From contig JANAVB010004018.1 of assembly GCA_029216955.1 (NCBI GenBank), positions 124,001-188,000 of the forward strand: DNA of 64,000 nt, written 5' to 3'. The position numbers and the translations under genes are program-made. Shown in pieces: positions 54,857 to 64,000 of this stretch. Source of the stretch: Iris pallida (Eukaryota > Streptophyta > Magnoliopsida > Asparagales > Iridaceae). The notes beneath the pieces were generated by a model. It saw only the letters and a program-made list of their open reading frames with translations, made no database searches and was not told where the DNA came from. How positions within the stretch are numbered: the stretch's first letter is position 1; the number at the start of each line of letters is the position of its first letter.

Positions 54857-57800
54857 TTATATATAGTATTTCTTAAGAAATTTGCCATTGATAGGCATCA
54901 TAGCTATTCTGCCATCCATCTCTGCTAACTGGTAGGCACCATTGGAAAACACTTTGTTTACAACAAAAGGACCTTCCCACTTGGCATCGAACTTGCCCTT
55001 ACTCATGTGAGTCATAGTCATAGGACGTCTGACTGTAAGGACCAAGTCACCTTTTTGAAATGTTCGTACTTTAACTTTGCGATTAAAGGCTTTTGAGATA
55101 CGGGCCTGGTATAACTCAATGTGCTGTTGAGCCAAAAGCCTCTTTTCATCAAGTGCCTCCAATTCTTGCAATCGAAGTAGATCGTTGTTCTCCGTTGTAA
55201 GTTCATTGGAAATGGCTACCCGCAGAGACGGGATTTGAATTTCCAGTGGCAGAACTGCTTCACAACCATACACCAAGGAGAAAGGTGTACAACCGGTAGG
55301 ATTGCGAACTGTAGTGCGATAAGCCCATAAACATTCGCCAAGCTTCTCACTCCAATTTCGTTTGTTTGTGGATACAAACTTCTTAAGGAGTTTAATGATG
55401 GTTTTGTTGAAAGCTTCAGCTAAACCATTTGCTGCAGGGTTATAGGCTGTCGAAGCAACATTGTCGATGCGATGATCGTCACAGAACCGGGTGAACTTTT
55501 GACTAATGAACTGAGGTCCATTGTCATGAATGATTCGCTGCGGTACACCAAACCTGTATATCACATGGTGTTTGATGAAGTTGATGACACTGCTGGTTTT
55601 GACTTCAGCCAGAGGTATAGCCTCAGCCCACTTAGAGAAGTAGTCTGTGATGGCCAGGATAAACCGATGCCCTTTAGAAGAAGGAGGGTTGATTGGACCT
55701 ATGATATCCATGCCCCAAGCTTCAAAAGGCCAAGAAGCAGCCGTAGGATGTAGAAATTCTGATGGTTGATGAATGAAATCTGCATGAATCTGACATGCTC
55801 TGCATTTCTTTGCGTATTCAATAGCATCGGATACCATAGAAGGCCAGTAATAGCCCATACGACGAATACGATCTTGCAATTTAGGACCAGGTTGATGCGC
55901 TCCACAAACACCATCATGAGCTTCACGTAGTATTTGTTTTGCTTCATTACCAGCAAGACAACGTAATAGTAGACCATCATAAGTTCGTCGGTAGAGAGTT
56001 TTTGTTGTATGATTATAATAGAAACGGAGAGATCGTCTTCGAATGCTGGTGGCCTCTTTGGGATCCTCAGGCAATATTCCATAAACTGCAAAATCAATGA
56101 AAGGAGTTCTCCAATCTTCATTGATGATATTGACCTCAGCAGAATTACTAAACTCAATATTGTGATTATTTTCAATACAAAATAACTCTCTGTTGGAAAT
56201 AACAACCAATTGCTGTCTTTGGACAGGAATCGCCAAGACTGCTGCAAGGTTTGCTAGAGCATCTGCTTCGGTATTGTAAGCCCGACGAACGTATTCAATA
56301 TAGAAAGCTTTGAAGGAAATGGCCATAGCAATGGCTGCTTCATGATACGGAATCAAATCTTGATGACGAACTTCATATATTCCTCTAACCTGGTTAACAA
56401 CCAGTTTAGAGTCACCGTATACTTCAAGATATTGGATGTCTAATTGTTTAGCCAGTTGAAGGCCGATAAGCAAAGCATTATACTCTGCAACATTGTTGGA
56501 ACAAGGTTCATCCAAAGAATAAGCCCGTTGAATAGTTAGTCCTTCTGGCGAAACGAGCACAATCCCTACTCCTGCTATAATAATCCCATTTGGTCCAATT
56601 CTGGAAGCTCCGTCAAAGAATAGACGCCATGTGGGAAATTCTTCCGAGATCAGATTTGTTTCAAGCGTCTCATCAGGAATCTCGTCGTAGAGTTTAGAAG
56701 TCTCAGAAATAGGATGAGCAGCTAAGAAGTCAGCAAGGGCTTGTCCTTTAACTGACTTTTGAGGGACGTAAATCATGTCGTATTGGGCAAGTAAGATAGC
56801 CCATGTAGCCAGCCTTGAATTGAGAGTACTGGGCTTATTCATGAGTACCCGTAGAGGGTTAATTCGGGAAATGACATGGATTGTTTGACCAATTATATAA
56901 TGTCTTGTCTTTTGTACAGCGAACATTAAGGCTAAACATTCTTTCTCAACCATGCTATATCGATGTTCGGCACCGATCATAGTACGACTGAGATAGTAGA
57001 TAGCCTGTTCATGTCCTTCTTTGTTCTTTTGGGCAAGTAAAGCACCCAATGAGTGATCCATTGCTCTGACATACATTAAGAAAGGTATGCCGGAGATTGG
57101 TGGCACCAAGACTGGTGGGCTCATAAGATATTGTTTTATGTCATCAAATACTTGTTGACATTCTTCGGTCCAAACGAAAGATACACCTTTCTTCATGAGT
57201 TGTGTAAACGGTCTGCATCGTCCAGATAAATTTGAAATAAATCTCCTGATGTACGCAAGTCGACCTTGAAATCCTCGTAGCTCTTTTAGGTTGCGTGGAG
57301 GACGCATCTCGTGAATGGCTTTGATCTTCTCAGGATCTACGTGTATACCTTTAGAGGTAATAACGAAGTCGAGAAATTTACCACTAGAGACACCCAAGAA
57401 TGACTTGGTGGGATTCATTTTGAGTTGATGTTGGCGCATGAGATTGAAGATAGTTCTCAGGTCTTGAATGTGATCTTCCTTCAGACGACTTTTGACAGCA
57501 ATATCATCAACATAGCATTCAACAGTCTTTCTCAAATGATCTCGAAAGATAGTGCTCATGGCTCGTTGATAAGTTGCACCGGCGTTCTTGAGACCAAATG
57601 GCATCACAGTGTAGCAATAAACTCCTCGAGGAGTACGAAAAGAAGTATGCTTTTCATCATCAGGATTCATCTTGATTTGATTATATCCAGAGAATCCATC
57701 CATAAAAGATAACCTCTCGAACCCACAGGTATTGTCAATCATGACATCAGTGATTGGAAGGGGAAACTCATCCTTTGGACAAGCGTCGTTCAGATCCCAA

Positions 57801-58192
57801 AAATCAATGCAGACTCTGATTTTCCTAGTCTTCTTCAAAACTGGAACAACATTAGCAACCCAGTCTGGATGTTGCTCTTCACGAATAAAGCCACAAGCGA
57901 TGAGCTTTCGAACTTCTTCATCAATTGCATCTATCATTTCAGGTTTGAAGCGCCGTTGTTGTTGTTTAACAGGTTTCGCATTAGGTAATATATTCAGCTT
58001 GTGCGTAGCAATTTTGGGATCTAAACCTGGCATGTCTTCGTAGCTCCAAGCAAAGACATCAATATATTCGCGAATGAGAAGAATCAACTCCTGCTTATCA
58101 TCTTCGGGGAGATTCTTACTAATGAATATAGGACGGGATATACCGTTTTCTCCTACATCAATCTGGATTAGCTGATCTTCAGTAGGTGGTTC
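54857..58192 (-). CDS. pol: E7 Pol: RT, dual RNase H, integrase
   Basis: A 1076-residue open segment (58087-54857), in frame with upstream gag-protease behind one TGA near 58191 that is one step from CGA. RT has YVDD at residues 192-195, and a degenerate first RNase H follows (about 325-455). The second, archaeal-type RNase H has D492, E535, D559 and D609 in place. Integrase: H724/H731/C762/C765 zinc site, D794, D855 and E891 (35 residues between the last two). The C-terminus ends KKYYI. All catalytic residues I can identify are present, so apart from the TGA this part could be active. The second RNase H puts the element in the Tat group. Confidence 0.92.
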   Translation of the reverse strand, partial: EPPTEDQLIQIDVGENGISRPIFISKNLPEDDKQELILLIREYIDVFAWSYEDMPGLDPKIATHKLNILPNAKPVKQQQRRFKPEMIDAIDEEVRKLIACGFIREEQHPDWVANVVPVLKKTRKIRVCIDFWDLNDACPKDEFPLPITDVMIDNTCGFERLSFMDGFSGYNQIKMNPDDEKHTSFRTPRGVYCYTVMPFGLKNAGATYQRAMSTIFRDHLRKTVECYVDDIAVKSRLKEDHIQDLRTIFNLMRQHQLKMNPTKSFLGVSSGKFLDFVITSKGIHVDPEKIKAIHEMRPPRNLKELRGFQGRLAYIRRFISNLSGRCRPFTQLMKKGVSFVWTEECQQVFDDIKQYLMSPPVLVPPISGIPFLMYVRAMDHSLGALLAQKNKEGHEQAIYYLSRTMIGAEHRYSMVEKECLALMFAVQKTRHYIIGQTIHVISRINPLRVLMNKPSTLNSRLATWAILLAQYDMIYVPQKSVKGQALADFLAAHPISETSKLYDEIPDETLETNLISEEFPTWRLFFDGASRIGPNGIIIAGVGIVLVSPEGLTIQRAYSLDEPCSNNVAEYNALLIGLQLAKQLDIQYLEVYGDSKLVVNQVRGIYEVRHQDLIPYHEAAIAMAISFKAFYIEYVRRAYNTEADALANLAAVLAIPVQRQQLVVISNRELFCIENNHNIEFSNSAEVNIINEDWRTPFIDFAVYGILPEDPKEATSIRRRSLRFYYNHTTKTLYRRTYDGLLLRCLAGNEAKQILREAHDGVCGAHQPGPKLQDRIRRMGYYWPSMVSDAIEYAKKCRACQIHADFIHQPSEFLHPTAASWPFEAWGMDIIGPINPPSSKGHRFILAITDYFSKWAEAIPLAEVKTSSVINFIKHHVIYRFGVPQRIIHDNGPQFISQKFTRFCDDHRIDNVASTAYNPAANGLAEAFNKTIIKLLKKFVSTNKRNWSEKLGECLWAYRTTVRNPTGCTPFSLVYGCEAVLPLEIQIPSLRVAISNELTTENNDLLRLQELEALDEKRLLAQQHIELYQARISKAFNRKVKVRTFQKGDLVLTVRRPMTMTHMSKGKFDAKWEGPFVVNKVFSNGAYQLAEMDGRIAMMPINGKFLKKYYI

Positions 58193-61100
58193 TCATTTTT
58201 CAAACCGGAGCTTCCACTGATTGTCCATCTTTTGTACCCAAGGATCAGTTTCAGGGCTTTCTTCGAAGTCATCATCAGTAGCATCGTTGTTGATATCTGG
58301 AAATTCAACTGAGACCATGTTGGAGGATATGGCAATACGATGTACGTGACCAATGCTAGTGTCAGAATCCCATGAAACTGTATCAGAAGAAACAGTGCGT
58401 TCATCGTCATCGGATTCAATTATCTTAGGAGCTGTAGCCATAGCAGGAAATGTAAATACATAACCAAGGCCGAGTTTATTCTTCTTGCTAGTAACATGAA
58501 TAGGGGTTCGTCTCCCTCTTCCATAGTTGAGTCCACTCTTGAAATCATATCCCATTTTACGAATGATCTCTTTAGACTGAGTGCTGTAACGACGGAGTTG
58601 TAAATGTCCCGTGTCATCATTTTTGCAGTCTTCAGTATAAGAAAACTTTTGTTCTGGTCCTCTAATAAAGATTATTGGACTTTCGTCAGCTTTTCGAGCA
58701 GGAACTATAAAGTATGAACTATCCGTTGATTCCAATGATACATCTGTTTGGTAAGATTGTACAACTTCAATTGTGAGTGGCTTCAACCTATCTAACATAT
58801 TTAAGTAACACTCAGCATGATATAACACATCAGTATACTGTAAAGGAGATGCATCTTTATTGATATTTACAACAGTGTTTACAGTAGGACCTTTAGCCTT
58901 AGCAGGCTTAGTCAAATTGATAACAAGAGGGGGAGAAGAAGAACGAGGAGGAAGAGAAGGCTTGTTACGACGAAGGTCGATAACAAGTGGCTCAGAAGAG
59001 GTGAGCTCCCTTTTTCTTTGGTCAGTCATAGAAATTGTCTTCTTGGCAGGAAGTCGAATGACCAGTGGTTCAGCATGTGACGGCTTAGAGACGCGCCCTT
59101 TGACAGGAATCACAAGAGTATCCTGTGACTTTGGTTCTTGTTCCTTTTTGCTAGGAGGAAGATAGATGGTTAGTGGTTCAAAAGAAGAGGGTTGAGAGAC
59201 GCGCCCTTTAACAGGAATTACAAGAGTGTCTTGAGATTCAGTTCCCTGCTCTTCTTCAATGTCTAAAGCCAAGACAACTTTCATGAACTCGTCTTTGTAC
59301 ATGCGAGCATCGTTGCAGTATGCTTCGACGCCCTTGAAAGGATAGAGATCAGCAACTTCTTTTTGGACTTCTCCTTTGTCATCAACATACTTGAAACATT
59401 GATGAAGAGTTGATGGCACAATATTATGCTCATGAAGGAATGGTCTTCCCAGAAGAGCATTATAGGAACAACCATGGTTATCAATGATGTAAAAGGTAAC
59501 CTTTGTACGAAGATTGCCTATTTGGAATTTTAGGCGAATCTTGCCCAGAGGTTCACTTCTTCCTTGATTGAACCCCAGAATAGTAGTGATTGTGCCAGTA
59601 AGACTGCGTACGGGAATTTTCAAAGCATCCAACATTGTTTTAGGCATAATGCTGAGTGCAGAGCCTGGATCTATCAGGATACGATCGACCTTCATGGTAT
59701 CAACGTACCCTGTGAAATACAAAGGGTGATCATGTCGATTATCTTCCAGGAGCATGTCATCTTGCGTGAAGGTAATATTTGGAATTAATTCCAACACGCT
59801 ATGACAATGGAGACAAGAGAGAGGCTCTTTCTCCGGCTTCTTCAGAATTTCAAGATAATTTTCTGCCTGCAACAAAGCTTCACTTAACGTCTCTCGAGTT
59901 TCCTTAGAGAGGCGCAAGAGCTCGAATATTGACAATCTGGCAGGAGTATTGGCCAGTTGAGCCAGTATGTCAAAGTTATACGGCTTCTCGAGTCCGAGAG
60001 AAGTGGACTTTTTGAGAGCTTTATCGAAACGAACCGGTTGTTTCCCTTTATCAGTAACTGCTGGTTTAATAGGAGGAGGAGTTGGATTAGTTGAAGATGA
60101 AGAGGGTTGAGTTTCAGGAGGCGTGTCAGGAGTGGAAGATGAAGCTGGAGTTTCCTGATTCTCTGGGTATTCCCGTAAATAGGGTTTACCAGACCTGGTA
60201 CCCAATAAGATCTCTTCTTCATTTAATGGTTCAAGAGAAACCATATTACAACTTTTAAACTTGCCTTTGGAATTTTTCTTTTGTTTAGATGAAGAAGAGG
60301 CGGAGGATTCAAAATCTGAGACCAGATCTGGATGAATCCACATGATTTCCCCTTTAGAAGTAGATAAAGGGACTAGTCCTTCATTTCGAAAAGGTGGAAG
60401 GTTTACAAGCTCGAGAGTGGTTCGAGGAATGGGAACTACACCATCTTCTATCTGTATTGGTGGAAATTCGCCGAACTGAACAGAGACGACATTAGCCGTT
60501 ACCGTCTTTTCGTCCTGTTCGAGGGATACTGCTCCGGATTTGATCATCTCTTGTATTTTTCCTTTAAGCACATAACATGCTCGAGTAGGATGTCCGATAA
60601 ATCTGTGGTAAACACAATACTTAGGATGATCAGTCTTACCAACCTCTTCCGGCCTTTTAGGGTCGGGTAATTGCAGTTTGTTGCTTTTTGTAAGACATTC
60701 AAAGATACCCATGATGTCATCTTCATCGAAAGAGTATTCTTCTTTAGGACGTGGTGCTCTTTGAGGTTGTTGTGATGGAATAGGTGCAGATTGAGCAACA
60801 TTGACAGCCAGTGCTTCTTTGCTTCTCAAGTCAATGGCCAAAGTTTCTTTAGGAGCAGATGTATCTTTGCCTTTTCTATTATTATTCTGGCGATTGTTGT
60901 TAGAGTTTGAGCTATGATCGCCTTGGTCAGGATTCATGTGAACCCCCAATGTCTTGAATTTTTCAGCGCTGAGTTCTGCTGCCTTAGCATTGATAATGAA
61001 AGAAGGCCAGTCTTGGAATTGAGTTGCCCCTGTCCACATACTGATAATTGGCAAGAGATTATTCTTGCAAGTATCAATTGTAACAGCAGATGGGGTTCCC

Positions 61101-61340
61101 ATTGGCATTTTGAGAGCTTCGCGACGGAACCTCTCGATAAATTGCTCAGCAGGCTCATTATTTCTTTGTTTAATTTTAATGAGGGCTGACATAGTCATGT
61201 CATTGATGCCTTCATAAAATCGTTCAAGGAACATCTGTTTGAAACCAGCAAAAGAAGTGATACATCCATCTGGTAGACTTCGGTACCAGTCATAAGCAGC
61301 GCCAGTTAAGCAACATCGAACTGCATAATGGTGGGGAATT
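58193..61340 (-). CDS. gag: E7 Gag core (truncated) and protease
   Basis: About 1050 residues in one frame. Capsid domain (from about residue 20) with LPDGCITSFAGFK, CHHC knuckle C253-H256-H261-C266, and protease with IDPGS at 568-571. A linker (about 715-820) holds repeats DTLVIPVKGRVS twice and EPLTIYLP, EPLVIRLP, EPLVIDLR, PPLVINLT. The N-terminal capsid part is missing: near 61330 the frame joins the segment upstream through a deletion of at least 100 bp, judged from B, with a frame change. Capsid assembly would probably fail. Confidence 0.88.
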
Positions 61341-63591
61341 TGTATTTTGGCGGAAACTGCATTTTCTTCCATTCGGCGGGATAGGGTTGTTTAATACCCA
61401 ACCGTTGTAAGCCTTCCCTTTGTGTATAGGCTTCAAATTGATTCCGCAATTGTTCAACAGCATCATTAGCATTCCCTGAAGATTGAAGATTGCTAGATTG
61501 ATTAGTAATAGCCGGAGGAGGAACCGCATGGTAAGTATCACCCCCAGCACCAGTTTGGCTAAGAGTAACCTGAACTGGTACTGTGGTGACTGGAGGAGGT
61601 GGTACCCCCAGACAAGGATTCTGAGGAGTAGAAGAAACCAATGGTTCAGGAGTGTGTTGAACCATAATAACATCATGCATTTTAGCCATCATGTCAGCCA
61701 TAGTCTTCAATTGTTCTTCTAGTGCAACAATTCTTTGATTCTGATTGTTGAAACCAGAAGCATCTTGTTCTTCAGTGACGTATGCTGTCACTTCTCGTGC
61801 CATGACAGATGACACAGTTTGTTCAGAGCCATCACTGTCGACAGCAAAGTCCGAATTACCCCCATCATGAGAAGTAGACCGATCACTGTAAGGAAGATTC
61901 CTTTGACCGATTGTTTCTCGGCTTCGAGATCGAGTATGCTGGTAAACACCATCATCTGATTCTCTAAGTCGGTCAAGATAGTACTGGCTAGGTCTCCGGG
62001 TCTTTCCGTGCTTGCATTTTCTACCCCCAGAGTCTCTGGAAGTCATGTTGACGGAGGCAAACATTACCTCTTCTTCATCATCACTCTTTTGATCAACAGA
62101 AGGGAAAGTCAGACGCTCGAAGACAGAACATTTGGTTGTTTGGCAACAACATTTGATAACCACTTCGTGCGGATGATTGCAATGATGAATTTGTGATTGT
62201 TTGGGAGAACTGGGGGTGATATTCCATTTCTGCCTGAGATGATCCCGAAGATCAGAGACAATGGGACGAGAAGAAGTAGCAGGGATATACTCATAGATGA
62301 CATTTGGAACATGATTCCGATTTCGTAAACGTTCGATTCCATGAGTATAAAGAGAGGTACTCATCTGATTGGCGTAATTGTCAGGATTCCTTACCCCAAA
62401 AGGTTGATATTGAGACAAGTTGATCTTAGCATGTTTGCGTTTCACAGAGGTAGGTTTTGATTGGGGTTTTCTATTGAGATATGCCCGTAAATCATTTAAA
62501 CCGCCCCTGGGAATCTCAGTTTGTGAAACTTGTAATTTGCCTTGTTCGGATCGTGAAATTCGCAAATTAGGCAATTCCTGAATATTTGCCTTGGGAGTAG
62601 GTAAAATACCTCTCTGATTAGTACGAGAACCCTTGTTAAGGGGGATATTCGTACTAATAGGTGCAGAGGCACCATCAGTTGGATCCTCCTCGATAAGAAT
62701 CGAAGAAGACTTGGAAAAGGCCAGAGGACCCTTTCCATTGTTTTGAGATGAAGGGATAGCTAAAGAGCATTTCCCTCTGTTATCTTCCAAGTTTTGCGCT
62801 TGGGAAGATTGGGAGAAGACAAAGGGGCCTTTTCCTTTTGATAGAATCGAAGAAGGAGCAGCCAAAGGACTGTCCTCAGCAAACTGCGCCTGTCCAGTTT
62901 TGGGTTTCTGGATTCTGGAATGATCCGGAGCAGACTGCGCCTGAGCAGACTGCGCCTGAACAGACTACGCCTGTTTAGTCAGGGTAGCAGATGCATTGGA
63001 CTGCGCCTGGGCAGCAGCAGAAGATTTGACTTGTGCCAATTTGGCACAAACTGTACCAAAAGAAGGTTTGGTGGCAGACTGCGCCTGTTTCCCTAAGGAG
63101 AGAACAGACTGCGCCTGATTGTGAGGCAGAGATTGTGCTGTTTTGGCATGAACTGCGCCAGAAGATGGTTTGACAGCAGACTGCGCCTCAGTTCTAGTCT
63201 GTTTCCCTAAGAAGAGAACAGACTGTGCCTGGTTGGCATGTTTGGCCGCAGACTGCGCCTGAACAATCTGTTTCCCTAAAGAGGGAACAGACTGCGCCAG
63301 GTTGCTAGAGATAGGCACTGGTGTCTTGGAAACAGCAGGTTGTGCCGAAGAAGTGGCAGCGTTCTTCATCAGAGAAGGAGCAGAGTTCTTGGGAGCCCAC
63401 ACTGAGCGAGTCTTGCTCTTGACGGAAGTCGTAGTGCGGCGAGGAGTGCTTTGTGCATTAATCATTGCTTCGTAAGCCGTTTGGTCGACTTTCACGACCA
63501 AAGTCTTCTGCGTCTTGCCGATAGACGCTGTGTCACATTGAGTTGTCACCTTTTCATCAGAGGAAAAGGTCGTCCCCAGCAGAGTCGCCAT
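61306..63591 (-). pseudogene. E7 gag N-terminal extension with AQS repeats
   Basis: Starts MATLLGTTFSS, the ATG overlapping the primer-binding site. It contains LVVKVDQTAYEAM and a Gln/Ala/Ser-rich stretch (about 62870-63300) in which QAQS recurs, encoded by the CAGGCGCAGTCTG motif. Further on come VVIKCCCQTT and two DLR..L..K stretches (near 62480 and 62245). It then reaches QPYPAEWKKMQFPPKY, the capsid start, and runs into the deletion at about 61330. One in-frame TAG near 62963 (one step from CAG). Function of the extension unknown. Confidence 0.8.
63572..63590 (-). other. Primer-binding site of E7, overlapping the gag start codon
   Basis: The minus strand reads TGGCGACTCTGCTGGGGAC, 3 bases after the LTR, preceded by A to form the gag ATG. 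Identical to the B site. Confidence 0.87.
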
Positions 63592-63593
63592 TT

Positions 63594-64000
63594 TGTTTGC
63601 AAAAACAAAAGTATAATCTTTATTTCACAAACTTTGTAAAGAATATTACAAGAATTCTGGGAAAGTACAACTATAGGAATCCGATCTGGATGACGATCGC
63701 TTTATCCCTTGGACGATGTGAACTTTGAAGACTTGAATCTCTGAAGAACGCAGCAGCACTTGGACAAAAACTCTGATCTCTCTTGATCTTCCCCCTGATG
63801 TGTTGAATGGAAACGAAACTCTATTTATAGAATTCTGAAATAACTGTTTTGGACAGTTATTCTGGAGAGCGCCTGGTTGAAGTGCGCCTGTTTTGAGCAC
63901 ATATGACAAACTGCGCCTGTTTTCACTCCATTATCACGAACGTGCACCAACTGCTCTAGACACGTGGCATTATTTGATTAAAATGCGCTTGGTCGTGTAC
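63594..64000 (-). repeat. 5' LTR of E7 (partial)
   Basis: The first 407 bp on the + strand match 53030-53436 with about four substitutions. TATA at 63821-63829. It continues beyond the window. Confidence 0.93.

Larger units (their letters stand above)
53030..64000 (-). mobile_element. E7: Tat-like element with a small antisense gene (runs off the window)
   Basis: On the minus strand: 5' LTR (63594 to beyond 64000), primer-binding site, gag-pol (63591-54857), an opposite-strand gene (54431-54784), polypurine tract and 3' LTR (53912-53030). The overlapping LTR parts differ at about 4 of 407 positions. Damage is light: TAG near 62963, TGA near 58191, and a capsid deletion with frameshift near 61330. 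The left flank is CTTGG; the matching duplication lies outside. Confidence 0.92.

Overview
The window is plant nuclear DNA made almost entirely of Ty3/Gypsy LTR retrotransposons. I see no conventional host gene, rRNA, tRNA gene or CRISPR array. The plant assignment rests on Tat-type polyproteins with two RNase H domains, Tekay-type chromovirus polyproteins, a plant mobile domain (PMD) gene, and target-site duplications (TSDs) and primer-binding sites typical of plant LTR elements. I cannot name the species.

Layout. (1) 1-4045: 3' end of a Tat-like element, 'E1' (+), with most of pol deleted and a motif-rich 3' LTR. (2) 4046-4958: 5' end of another Tat-like element, 'E2' (-), probably the oldest layer. 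(3) 4959-51868: a Tekay-related, gag-only element 'A' (+), TSD GTAAT. Its 5' LTR has been opened by a series of nested insertions: solo LTR 'X' (7721-45156, TSD TGGCT/CGGCT), inside it solo LTR 'Y' (7974-41613, TSD CTTGT), inside it Tat-like element 'B' (9957-39379, -, TSD ATGCC), and inside B's 3' LTR the Tekay element 'D' (10858-22388, -, TSD AGCAT/CGCAT). (4) 51869-53029: unassigned sequence that flanked A before it inserted. (5) 53030 to the window end: Tat-like element 'E7' (-), the best preserved, whose two LTRs differ at about 4 of the roughly 407 positions visible in both.

How the parts work together. D carries gag, protease, RT/RNase H, integrase and a chromodomain-like tail in one frame broken by four TAG codons. 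A keeps the LTR ends, primer-binding site, polypurine region and a decayed gag but has no pol, so it probably relied on a D-like partner. B and E7 carry a long gag-pol whose start codon overlaps the primer-binding site, plus a separate gene on the opposite strand between pol and the 3' LTR with its own TATA box: a spliced PMD gene in B and an unrelated 117-residue protein in E7. E1 has the same layout as B but lacks this antisense module.

The most unusual signal is a short motif specific to each Tat family (GCCGCAT in B and E1, AGGCGC/GCGCCT in E7). It is repeated dozens of times across the LTR, the 3' non-coding region and the first part of gag, where it is translated into amino-acid repeats.
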